From: Chiridota heheva | Lineage: Eukaryota; Echinodermata; Holothuroidea; Apodida; Chiridotidae | Assembly: GCA_020152595.1 (NCBI GenBank) | Contig: JAIGNY010002305.1 | Coordinates: forward strand, 1,238,501 to 1,302,500 | DNA length: 64,000 nucleotides | Direction: 5' to 3' | Notes under the pieces: model-generated | What the model was told of the DNA's origin: nothing | Seen by the model: only the letters and a program-made list of their open reading frames with translations | The model's database searches: none | Program-made: the position numbers and the translations under genes | Part shown: one piece after another, positions 57,201 to 64,000 of the stretch | Layout of the letters: each line of letters starts with the position of its first letter | Position numbering within the stretch: the stretch's first letter is position 1

Positions 57201-59838
57201 TAAGACCAAGATATCTAGACTGCAAATTAGCTACTAGTTTAGGCCTTAGTTTGAGGACTTAAATAAGCAATCTGAGTGGTTGTGAAAACTTGTCCTTTTT
57301 ATGTGTACATGTATGTGTATTCATTTTTCCAATTGAATGTTTCATTGATCTCTAATTTCTGTTGAAAAAATTATAGTGGTACTACTTATATACAGTACCG
57401 ATGCGAGCACTTTGACAATTGCGCCGGTAATTTTAACGCCAGTAAAGCGCCGCCAGTAAAGCGCCGCCAGTAAAGCGCCGGTAAAACGCTGAGAAAACTC
57501 GCGGTGTCAAACTGCTCGCATCGGTACTGTACATATGATAGGCCTATTCATACAATGCGTATATCATTATTCACTATTATGTTTTAGGCTATTTTGTGAA
57601 TTAGGTTATTTTCTAAGGTAATTTTTATTTTCAGTGTTTCGGATTAGAGGTCATTCTCACACCACGAGTCGGTGTTTTCTAACCCAGGACCAATACAATT
57701 TTTTTTTTTTTTTTTTTGCTATGTTTGAATCTGTTTAATATTAATTGGCATTTATTAAATCGCTATCATATTATGTTACCAAATTAATCTAAACTTACAT
57801 TAAAATTTTGTCAGAGGAGGCAAGAGTCCAATCTATATTTCACTCATGAAAATTCACACAAGGCCTACAAAGCAACAATGTGTTTTACAAGTTGGAAGAA
57901 AGTACATAAAATCAGGGATTTGTTATTTGGGATAACAAATCCCTGGTGAAATGGTATTTTAGCAGCATAAGCAAATATTAATGTATTTAACCCCATGAAT
58001 CATAGCAAAAGAATAGTGAAAATACTACTGCATAGGGTAAATTAAAAGAAAATTAGTATAGACAGATTGACACCACATTACATACACCAGGGTTCTAATT
58101 ATCAAAGCCTTGCATACACTGAGTATGTGTAATCAGTTGCCTCAAGAAGCTCAGTCGTCACTAAATCTCATTCATTTGATTCTGAATTTAATATACAATT
58201 AAGATTCCCCATGTAATCTGAAATATATTGTTTTTTCAAAGAAACTACCAAGTTATTGGGGAATAACAAATGGTAACTTTGTTGCTATTTCGAGCGAACA
58301 CCATTTCATGAGTACATGCGAGATTACGATACCGATGTAAACAACATTACGCGACTGCAAATTGTCCAATCATGATATGGATTGTACAATAGCAAAAGGG
58401 TTCCTCTGGAAATCGGTGCAAAGCTTGCAAGCTCCTAACCAGCTTCCTCTGATTTTCATACTTATTCTCATAGATTTAGATAAAAAAGGAATTTTCCTAT
58501 CACATATGTAAAGATCGTGTGGGCCCAAGACTGAAAATGTGTTTTGTAGCCACGTTTTTCGACAGCCATTTTTTCCCTAATTTTTAATCATTATATACAA
58601 TTTTAATTAGTTTTTGCTCAAATTATTTCTTCTTTTTTTATGGCTGTTATTTTCAACCCTTTATTTGCCTAAATCTCATGTATCGATACCATTTCCTACC
58701 ATAACGAAGCTGTAATCACCTTCAAAAAATAATGTTTCAGGCACATTATATATTCATAAATCTGAGTGGGCGGAATACGCACAGATGAGAATAAGCAACT
58801 TTTCCCCGAGGCTAGGAACAGACTGCCACCTACCAAAAAAACAGGCTTGTAAACACCTGAATATATATATTGAGCTACTAGGCCAAGGCCTAACGTTAGC
58901 CTACATCATTAATGTTGTAACATTTAACTTGTTTCTATCTTTGTGATACTGAGCTTATCCTTTTTACCCATCCATGAAATATTCTCAGAAAAGAAGAAGA
59001 AAAAAAAAAGTGGCTAATTTTCAAGGAGTTAACACATTAGAGTCAGGTAGCTCGGTTGGTAGAGCACACGACTGGGATGCTGGAGGTACCCGGTTCAAGC
59101 TTCGGATAGGTCTAACCAATTTTTCCACAACTATGCAGACAGATACGCCGATCTACAAAGCGAAAGTACGTCGTTTGCAGCTCCTGCTCCTCGTTCAACA
59201 GTTGAGAAAAGTGGCAATGGTTGAATGGTACTCCCCATCCTTCGGAGGGGACGTTAAGCTGTCGGTCCCGATGGTAAGACAGTCACACCCTACCTGGTTC
59301 TCTGAACACTTCTCAAAAAGAGTAGGGTGAAAACCCGGTGTTCATCCACTTCCCTCCCATTCCCACGAGGGTGTTCATCCACTTCCCTCCCGGTCCCACG
59401 AGACTGGCATCTGCTATGCAGGCTTTAGCTTGGCGTCTATGCTCCATAAAGGAGTCTTGCCGAGTTCCCGTAAGGGAGGATCATGTACAAACAAACACAA
59501 AAAACATTAAAAAAAATTTAAAAATATATAAAAACAGCACAAGCTTGATAATCTTAAGTGGGAAAATTGGGGCATTTAAACATGAAAATATGTAGGCCAA
59601 CACTACAGTCACTAGTTTTGACGTTTACAATTTAGGCCTAACGTTATAGTGTGTGAAAACAAAAAGTTGGGACAAGAAAGTACCAATTATTCATATCCAA
59701 AAAGAAGGCACACGCCGTTGGATTTACAGTGCTGCCAGCAAGACGCTGAAATTCACTGATCAAAACATCACGGTCTGTCGTTCCCAAGCTGCTGAACTTC
59801 TGCATGAAATCTCCGTCTAATTCCATGTCCACATCCAT
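45088..59838 (-). CDS. ILRUN: ILRUN (C6orf106) homologue, six coding exons, 318 residues
   Basis: Joins 59838-59684, 54339-54179, 51386-51189, 48746-48588, 47766-47690 and 45294-45088. Introns are all GT/AG with phases 2, 1, 1, 1, 0, and the exons total 957 bp with one stop. Residues 20-62 match the UBA-like N terminus of the family (LGTTDRDVLISEFQRLAG, CAFFLDMNNWNLQAAIGSYY). Residues about 73-180 are the NBR1-like FW domain with its four tryptophans (W100, W110, W160, W175) and VPSMSFIRDVTIGEGES. The C-terminal third is Ser/Thr/Pro/Asn-rich and probably disordered. Human ILRUN has 298 residues and dampens IRF3- and p300/CBP-driven cytokine transcription and affects lipid metabolism; a similar role is inferred. 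The start ATG follows an in-frame TAA nine bases upstream. Confidence 0.95.
45710..46965. repeat. Degenerate ~70-80-bp tandem repeat, split by a MITE
   Basis: The unit theme is GAGTTGGACTTGG, ATTCAAGCCCCAGG, ACTCAAACTCAG, GGGTGGACTCAAGTCTTATT and TTTGCC. It occurs near 45,765 (left of the MITE) and about every 70-80 bp from 46,391 to 46,922 (right of it). Lies in intron 5 of the ILRUN homologue. Confidence 0.82.
45825..46335. mobile_element. 511-bp MITE with hairpin-rich interior, copy 1
   Basis: Ends TATTTAC/GTAAATA, then inner blocks AGTTATACTTACCTTCCATG (left) and GGTATAACTT (right). The left end has a small hairpin (CCACTA AGCG TAGCGG). The interior has a GATGTT TTCAC AACATC stem near 46,007-46,025 and CGAGAG/CTCTCG near 46,273-46,291. 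It is inserted into the ~75-bp tandem repeat, which continues on both sides. It shares both ends with 51,776-51,903. Confidence 0.72.
47299..47560. repeat. 34-bp tandem repeat in ILRUN intron 5
   Basis: CCTAGTCTCTGATATGACC + AGACCCAGAATTGAT repeats about 4 times cleanly and degenerates on both sides. Related single copies lie at 47,117-47,165. Confidence 0.88.
47690..47766 (-). CDS. ILRUN: ILRUN homologue coding exon 5 (residues 225-250)
   Basis: The acceptor GATTCCACACAG and the donor GTGAGT bound 77 bp that read ETSMGDMPDGTSTNPPSSPF then RTPLFQ in the only frame that joins exons 4 and 6. It falls in the variable C-terminal tail, so the call rests on splice sites and phase. Confidence 0.85.
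48110..48225. repeat. TTGA-based microsatellite with a 22-bp super-unit
   Basis: TTGATTGATTGATTGACAAA repeats four times in intron 4 of the ILRUN homologue. Confidence 0.92.
48588..48746 (-). CDS. ILRUN: ILRUN homologue coding exon 4 (residues 172-225)
   Basis: The acceptor CTTCCCCCTCAG is followed by AGACAATATGGG, giving ETIWVILEVKEGGILGLTQQ, the end of the FW domain. NPFGSPTK near the end recalls NPFASPQK of the human protein. The donor is GTGTGT after GATGCAG (phase 1). Confidence 0.93.
48961..49388. repeat. 27-bp minisatellite, about 16 copies, with an internal higher-order duplication
   Basis: The unit is ATCCATTTAACACG + TAAACAGTTGATG. Two units read ATCAATTTAACAGG + TAAACAGTTA (about 49,117 and 49,307), each followed by the same neighbours, so a block of about seven units was duplicated as a whole. 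A few units lack 3 or 6 bp. The unit is a multiple of 3 without a stop, which creates false long ORFs on both strands. Lies in intron 3 of the ILRUN homologue. Confidence 0.95.
49785..49900. repeat. Low-complexity ATTATGATTGATGGTCATGA-type repeat
   Basis: Imperfect 14-to-20-bp repetition of GATTATGATTGATG and GGTCATGATTGAT. Intron 3. Confidence 0.6.
49993..50690 (-). pseudogene. Jockey/I/CR1-like LINE 3' end, truncated
   Basis: On the minus strand LIASLVRDRWQTLWNFQIDN and KLHVIQP precede, after a frameshift, ITRLRIGHTHLTHSHLLIG, then in another frame CNNCHCILTIQHVLLACP. This is the classic C-terminal TRLRIGHT...CxxC...LTxxHxLxxCP block of Jockey/I/CR1-type non-LTR elements. The 3' end is GAGGCACAATTTGACC-like sequence ending in TCATC and (AAAC)n (49,993-50,010). 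At least two frameshifts make it inactive. Lies in intron 3, in the same orientation as the gene. Confidence 0.82.
50691..51045 (-). mobile_element. tRNA/CORE-like SINE whose head is tandemly amplified
   Basis: On the minus strand GGGTTAGATTCCC (50,828-50,816) is a B-box-like motif. Downstream comes TGTCCTTGAGCAAGACACTT, TGCCTCAGTTCACTCAGCTG and TAAAATGAGTACC, strikingly like the core/3' part of MIR-type CORE-SINEs. The A-box side (TGGCTCTGTGGTTAAGGAG) is repeated seven times. It abuts the LINE fragment to its left. Confidence 0.65.
50848..51036. repeat. Seven exact 27-bp repeats of the SINE A-box region
   Basis: Units start at 50848, 50875, 50902, 50929, 50956, 50983 and 51010 with the form CATGACTCCTTAACC + ACAGAGCCACTA. 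Reverse complement: TAGTGGCTCTGTGGTTAAGG, resembling the Pol III A-box consensus TRGCNNAGTGG. Confidence 0.93.
51189..51386 (-). CDS. ILRUN: ILRUN homologue coding exon 3 (residues 106-172)
   Basis: The acceptor CATCTTTTGTAG is followed by GATCGGATGCATGG, giving G-SDAWPIGSFLKFLYG. The block LPPGEIADISIQMHSP and GLYQGQWRMCTGTGVYFG matches the family closely. The donor is GTAAGT (phase 1). It carries two of the four FW tryptophans. The insertion SSSDRQQ replaces the GDQFGH region of the human protein. Confidence 0.94.
51776..51903. mobile_element. 128-bp MITE, copy 2 (near-palindromic)
   Basis: Ends TATTTAC/GTAAATA. The inner AGTTATACTTACCTTCCATG and CATGGAAGGTAAGGTATAAC fold on each other around GGTCATGTGACC. 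The left end carries CTGCTA AGCG TAGCAG, a perfect 6-bp hairpin with a four-base loop. This copy lies in intron 2 of the ILRUN homologue. Confidence 0.78.
52399..52546 (-). pseudogene. Second copy of the Jockey/I-like LINE extreme 3' end
   Basis: Matches 49,993-50,140: TGATGAGGTCTTAACGGCACC then GAGAGGTCAGATCATTTTAG and GAGAATGAGAGAAATTCAAG, with a (GTTT)n tail on the plus-strand left. Sharply truncated at about 52,546, typical of 5'-truncated LINE insertion. Confidence 0.8.
52600..52735. repeat. Imperfect 78-bp duplication with a perfect 8-bp hairpin
   Basis: CCATTCCGCAGTC-GT...CACACA-AACTA...AGAATGG occurs at about 52,603 and 52,682. GCAGACCC CTA GGGTCTGC at 52,653-52,671 is a perfect stem. 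Function unknown. Confidence 0.6.
53044..54130. mobile_element. piggyBac-like 1,087-bp non-autonomous element
   Basis: Left CCCTTACTCTACCA and right (reversed) CCCCTACTCTACCA are terminal inverted repeats directly bordered by TTAA on both sides (53,040-53,043 and 54,131-54,134). CCC termini with TTAA targets are the piggyBac hallmark. The interior has no transposase ORF. It lies in intron 2 of the ILRUN homologue, 48 bp from the exon 2 splice donor, separated from it by a poly-A/T run. Confidence 0.85.
53629..53695 (+). mobile_element. tRNA-like SINE head nested in the piggyBac-like element
   Basis: CTTGTGGTGCAGTGGATA and GGTTCGAGTCC (B box, 53,675-53,685) are spaced as in a tRNA. T-arm pairing is broken after two pairs, so a functional tRNA is unlikely. 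Confidence 0.5.
54179..54339 (-). CDS. ILRUN: ILRUN homologue coding exon 2 (residues 52-106)
   Basis: The acceptor TTTTGCGACAG is followed by GAATTTACAAGCGGCT, completing Trp52 and reading NLQAAIGSYYDMENPS. The exon continues to VPSMSFIRDVTIGEGESVPP and ends KTWRVQNS with the donor GTTTGTC (TCAG|GTTTGT, phase 1). It carries the first FW-domain tryptophan. Confidence 0.93.
55096..55244. repeat. Dispersed element, copy 2 (paired with 42,100)
   Basis: GAGTGAACACACAATTACAATG ... GCGTATTTGGTTATGATAG ... GGACAGACATAACATC, about 85-90% like 42,100-42,247 by eye. The TGATAG/CTATCA stem is kept. Lies in ILRUN intron 1. Confidence 0.75.
55260..57390. other. ILRUN intron 1 sequence, nothing further supported
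   Basis: C-rich tract at about 56,381-56,415; otherwise AT-rich. A plus-strand open frame of 73 codons at about 57,016 has no motif or splice support. Confidence 0.5.
57393..57529. mobile_element. 137-bp mariner-like MITE with internal 14-bp triplication
   Basis: Left CAGTACCGATGCGAGCACTT and right (reversed) CAGTACCGATGCGAGCAGTT are inverted repeats of about 24 bp with one mismatch, flanked by TA on both sides. The CAGT...ACTG ends and TA target fit Tc1/mariner. The middle contains three copies of CCAGTAAAGCGCCG in tandem. Confidence 0.87.
57535..59030. other. ILRUN intron 1 sequence, nothing further supported
   Basis: Contains a poly-T run at about 57,700-57,717 and no recognisable gene. 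Confidence 0.5.
59037..59510 (+). mobile_element. tRNA-derived SINE with a widespread LINE-type tail
   Basis: TAGCTCGGTTGG (59,048) resembles an A box and CGGTTCAAGCTTCGG (about 59,091) a B box. Further on, CCCCATCCTTCGGAGGGGAC then GTTAAGCTGTCGGTCCCGAT is a tail shared by many invertebrate SINE/LINE 3' ends. A 33-bp stretch GTGTTCATCCACTTCCCTCC is present twice in tandem (59,338-59,400). Ends near an A-rich run. Lies about 170 bp from exon 1. Confidence 0.68.
59684..59838 (-). CDS. ILRUN: ILRUN homologue coding exon 1 (residues 1-52)
   Basis: Starts MDVDMELDGDFMQKFSSLGT and ends within Trp52 (TG|GTACTTTC donor, phase 2). A second possible upstream start does not exist in frame because TAA is at 59,847-59,845. 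Exon 1 covers the first part of the UBA-like region. Confidence 0.93.
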
Positions 59839-59844
59839 GATCAC

Positions 59845-60640
59845 TTAGCAGGATGAGCTCACTTTACTAAAATTCCAATGAAACCTATGAAAAAATTAGG
59901 AATTCATGTGCATGCATGGCACTTGACACTGTCAATTTACTTTCGTGGAAAGAGTACTAGGTTGTACGGCCTTGTGTTATACGTTACCGTATAATTCACA
60001 TGTTAGGCTGCTTTGAAAAAAGATTCAATAATGTTCAATCGACAAATTCACATTTCAGTCAAATGATTAATTACATTCTGCTAGTGAGTTTCATATATTT
60101 CAATAAAAATTACTCTTAGCCTTAAAGTTTATTGATAACTTTAGAAACCCGAGAAAGCAATATGAACAAGATGCTGCGTAGCCTACACGATCACTCTGGA
60201 CTTCTCAAATTCCAACGTAAATCCTAGCTTTTGATTTTTATACCAACAAGAAAACGTGTTAGGATATATGATGACAGGCACTGTTTGTGTACGGAAATGC
60301 AAATAATCCATGGCGTACGCTGATAACCAACATACAACTTTGACCAGAGACCACCTTCTGAACCCAGACGTTTTTATCTCTGACGATGGAAAATAATTGG
60401 CAAATTAAAGGGATTTAGGCAGAATAGCGGCACTTTCCCGTGCGATGTTCTAAAAATTGGTACCTCAGTTTTTCATTTTTAGAGAATCATCACACTCCGA
60501 GGCATGTTTTTTTGGGGGTACGTTATGAATCAAGTCGGGGGAGGGGGAGGGGAGCGTTAAGCAGGTAGCCAGCGTTTTGAATTAAGAAGGATGGTCAGCC
60601 GCACAATAATGGAAAGGGGGAGCGGACAGGGATTGAACTC
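59845..60640. promoter_or_regulatory. Probable 5' UTR/promoter region of the ILRUN homologue
   Basis: Lies directly upstream of the start codon; no TATA box or strong initiator could be assigned. Everything here is positional inference. Confidence 0.3.
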
Positions 60641-61290
60641 GGGAAAAGGGGTGCAGAAAATCAAGTGAGGGTACTTTTTTGACAGTTTTTGAGGAGCACT
60701 TTTCATTTTTAAAGAAAACTTTTGTCAATTTTTGAAGAAGTGGGAGTGCGTAGTCCCCGGTTCCTTCACATAATGGTTTGAGAATTGGCGGGATTTAAGG
60801 AGCAGCGGGGTACTTGCCCAACCTCCACTTTCTTCCAAAAATATACTTTTTTATGGGGATGTTTTGAATCTTCACGTGGTTTTGTGATCCCCCACACTTT
60901 TGACTTTTCCCCAACATTCGGTATACAAATAACGGCTATAAGTTTAAGATTGCCAGGACCATGCAATTGCCCATCGGGTGAATAGGTAAAAGGCCTACTT
61001 TTGAAAATTATTGGGGCATGTCGCCCTACCACCATGGCCCTCGGTGTCGAACTCCATTGGTAAATGACATGCTTTAATTGTGTCAAATAAATATTAATTG
61101 TTTGATATAGGAATTATAACGTGAGTGGCTTTCTATTTCTTTTCAAGCTTCATATTGTCAAAAATGACCTAGGAAAATTTCATAGAACTTTCAAATAAGT
61201 ACCTCCTGCCTCGGTCCGCCCTCAATTTTCAAAAGGGCACCTCCTGACCACGTTCGTCCCCAACTTTCAAAAATGCACAATCAACGGCAA
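60640..61290. repeat. Dispersed repeat, copy B (paired with 31,760)
   Basis: CACTTTTGACTTTTCCCCAAC, TTCGGTATACAAAT, CAATTGCCCATCGGGTGAATAGG, CCTACTTTTGAAAAT, and about 185 bp later CTCAATTTTCAAAAGGGCAC and CGTTCGTCCCCAAC. Same order as copy A. The minus-strand reading of both copies shares TYS-DG-L and VGEKS-V. Confidence 0.6.
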
Positions 61291-61404
61291 TTTGTTAGTG
61301 TTGGAATCGTTACATTTCTCCTGATATTCACTTTGGGGGTTTTGAATTATTTACATAAATTTGCATAAATAATAAAACTATCCACAACGAGTCACTTCTG
61401 GCCG

Positions 61405-62605
61405 AAGCGTTAGGGACTTGGTTTTAGTGGCAAACCCCACGTTTTCAATGTCTAGCAATTCAATATTCCCATGATGCTTAAATGGCGACCATATTGGATT
61501 TCAAAATGGCTGAAGAATCAATTAAAAAATCCTTATTTATTGGACTTAAAAATCAAGTACTTTTGAATCTGATAGATGATAAAGTAAATAATTATCAAAA
61601 ATGTGACGGCGGCAGTCATGAAGAAAAGTCACTCCTGGTGAGGAAGTTTGATTTCTCACCAAAATAAGATGCAATCATTATGTATTTGTCAGTGTTAGGC
61701 GGTTCCTATACACATTTTCAATTTTGAACAGTGGGTCGGGCCCCACAGAAGGAAACTTGTTTGTGGGAACACCCTATTTGTGGGCCCTGGTCACGTGCCC
61801 CTGCTTAAATCCGGCCCTGGTTGGACCGAAGCAGAAACAGAATTTCGGCAGCACTCTGAGTGACTGCAGGTGCGAATCCAGGAATTTCCAAGAGGGAGTG
61901 GGGGAGGGGGGAACGCGGGGGGCGGACATTAGTTCTGATTAACTTTTGTTCTGTTCTGTGCATGAGGTTTGATACTCTTTGCGCAAAACTGGCAAAGACT
62001 TTATTCCTCTCACACTATAGCTCTAGACTTATGTAGATATCAACCATAATTTTAATTCGGAACGGGAACTTTAGCAAACAGAGACGGAGTAAAAAAGGTG
62101 CGGAGGGTATATGTGGTCTGAAAGAGGAGGTGGAGGCGCCTGGATTCGAGCCTGAACTGATCAGCCCTAAGGTTGTTCTGCTCACCTTCTTAGCATAAGG
62201 AATGGACTAGAAAAGGTGCCCCAACATAGTCTGCTTCACCCTACCCTGGTCAGTTTACCGCGGTGACAGGAATCCTTCTCAACGGTCCATCTTCTCAACG
62301 GTCCATACACAACTTCCACCTTTTACTGATGTATTGTATAAATGGCCGCCATTTTTAAAAACCAATATGGCCGCTATCAGAAAAAAATTGTTTTGGAATT
62401 ATTTGGTATCAAAAATACAGTTTACTTAAAAATAAATGCCTTTCAAGGTTTTTAAGTCAAACAATTAAAGGTTTTTAAATTTATTTGGTGGCCATTTTGA
62501 AATCCAATAAGGCCGCCGTTTAAGTGTCACTGGGAATAGCATAGTTGGATTGCTGAGCATTGAAAACATGGGGCTGCTTCTTAAAACAATTCCCTAAGTG
62601 CAGGC
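61405..62605. mobile_element. Foldback element, about 1.2 kb, arms about 140 bp
   Basis: Left TTAGGGACTTGGTTTTAGTGG, CCCCACGTTTTCAATG, ATATTGGATTTCAAAATGGC. Right, reversed: TTAGGGAATTGTTTTAAGAAG, CCCCATGTTTTCAATG, TTATTGGATTTCAAAATGGC. The inverted homology runs about 140 bp. No transposase ORF; target duplication not resolved. Confidence 0.78.
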
Positions 62606-62829
62606 TAAAAGTGAAGTTATGGTCAGTTTTACTATATATGCAAATTTATAGCCTACCTGGGCGGACAGCTCAACATCTTTATGTGATTCTTTAAATTTGC
62701 CTAAGGTTGTGGAGTGGCCAAACCTGCAGTACCAGTGGTAATTTGGAAATGTAAGTTACAATTTGGGGCCAATATGATATATTTGGAGATGAGTCTGTGC
62801 CTTTTCATTTTGTTTGTTCGACATTTATG

Positions 62830-63405
62830 GGGTAGAAATCAAATTGGGGGTAGAATCCAATTTGGGGTACAATTCAATTTTAAGGGCAGAATTCACTTTT
62901 GGGGTACAATTTACTAATTTTGGGGTAGAAAAAAGTATTTAGCTTAGGGGTAGAATTCAGTTTGGGGGTTGAATTCAGTTTGGGGGTTGAATTCAGTTTG
63001 GGGGGTTGAATTCAGTTTGGGATAATAAATTTTATTTATTTGCTTTTTAGATTGAATTCAATTTGATGGTAGTAGACTTAAGTTTGTGGGACGAATTCAA
63101 TTTTGGGTTAGAATTATTTATTTCGGGATACATTTCAATTTGGGGGTTTAATTCAATTTGGGGGTAGAATTCAATTTGGGGGTAGAATTCAATTTGGGGG
63201 TAGAATTCAATCTAAGTAGAATTCAATTTGCGGGACGAATTTAATTTAAGGATAGCATTCAATTCGGAGTTATAATTATTATTACTTCTTCTTTTTGGGG
63301 GTAAATTCAATTTAGGGGATGAATTCAATTTGGTATGGGATTCAATTCAATTCAGGCATAATTCATTTTGGGAGTATGAATAAATTTAGGGGTAGATTTC
63401 AATTT
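62830..63405. repeat. Degenerate ~20-bp minisatellite (GGGGGTAGAATTCAATTTG)
   Basis: About 25 copies of GGGGTAGAATTCAATTTGG with variants in length and base. Most carry GAATTC. Breaks near 63,024-63,060 and 63,270-63,300. Confidence 0.92.
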
Positions 63406-64000
63406 GGATGAACTACTGCTCCCCACAACCCATCTGGTTAAACCACTTCCCCTTATATCTTGTTCAACAACAGCAACAATAAAAGGAACAAATTACAAAA
63501 ACAGTTTTCCTGTAAGTATTTACATATAATAATTTTCACTGATCTCTATGCAACAAGAAGAATAACAGAGATCATTTATCTCAGATTGACACACTTTCCT
63601 CCAAATCAAAATATATCAGAAAAGTATAAAATTAAGTATATAAGGAGCTGCAAAATAAAATATGATAACAAGCAAAGTCCGAACTCTTAAAAATACTTTT
63701 TTTTTTTTTATCAAAGTTAGTAAATTCCAATATAATCAGTATCTTCTGCTGTAATTACAAAAGAACAAAAAAAATGTGTAGAGACTATAATTCAAGATCT
63801 ATACGTAATAGCTAATAAAGAGCAAAATCATTTCCATAATAGTAAGTAAAACTTACCAAGCCTCGCTTTTTTTTCTTTAGTTTAATAGCAAAAAAATAAG
63901 TACTCCTTCGTAGTGATATGCAAACCTACAAATTCCCTGCTGTTTTTTCATACATATCTCATTCATTCCTGATTCAACTGATGATCCATTTATTAAACCA
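63406..64000. other. Non-coding right edge, nothing supported
   Basis: AT-rich with no recognised gene or repeat. Confidence 0.5.

Noticed and set aside
60766..61086. 106-codon ORF on the minus strand as a host gene
   Set aside because: It lies in a dispersed repeat with a second copy near 31.8 kb; more likely a repeat remnant.

Overview
The window is nuclear DNA of a multicellular animal. It has split genes with GT/AG introns of kilobase length, CREs, poly(A) signals, SINEs, LINE fragments, MITEs and many minisatellites. The base composition is AT-rich by eye. The one clearly recognisable gene is an ILRUN (C6orf106) homologue. The non-LTR fragments resemble the RTE and Jockey/I/CR1-like lines common in marine invertebrates. 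A marine invertebrate deuterostome such as an echinoderm is my best guess, but the sequence does not prove this.

Layout. 1-13,334: a gene-free tandem array of large units (five units plus a sixth partial one), in a short form of about 2.49 kb and a long form of about 2.79 kb. It carries a 360-bp foldback MITE in four units, with the empty site preserved in the fifth. 13,335-20,600: non-coding, with an 80-bp tandem array split by a 489-bp foldback element and a CA microsatellite. 20,640-21,240: a decayed RTE-like LINE endonuclease. 21,240-26,800: no supported gene. 26,895-27,186 (minus): a candidate two-exon gene for a 62-residue membrane protein, with a poly(A) signal 60 bases after its stop. 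28,938-29,147 (minus): a weaker small ORF with a C-terminal hydrophobic stretch. 30-36 kb: dispersed and tandem repeats, a TA tract of about 280 bp and a 29-bp minisatellite of about 1.1 kb. 38,039-40,672: an RTE-like LINE 3' fragment whose reverse-transcriptase ORF has been split by a 19-bp minisatellite of about 2.2 kb. 41-43.2 kb: a foldback element, a SINE with 13-bp target duplications and a TTAA-flanked MITE.

45,088-59,838 (minus): the complete coding region of the ILRUN homologue. It has six coding exons, 957 bp including the stop, and 318 residues. All splice sites are GT/AG and all phases join. It encodes an N-terminal UBA-like segment and the four-tryptophan NBR1-like (FW) domain. 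Its introns hold most of the recognisable mobile DNA of the right half: two copies of a MITE bearing a consensus splice donor, a piggyBac-like TTAA element 48 bp from exon 2, a Jockey/I-like LINE 3' end (two copies), a SINE whose Pol III A-box region is amplified seven times, a 137-bp mariner-like MITE and several minisatellites. 60-64 kb: the upstream flank, with a dispersed repeat also found near 31.8 kb, a 1.2-kb foldback element and a degenerate 20-bp minisatellite. No convincing functional tRNA or rRNA gene and no CRISPR-like array was seen.
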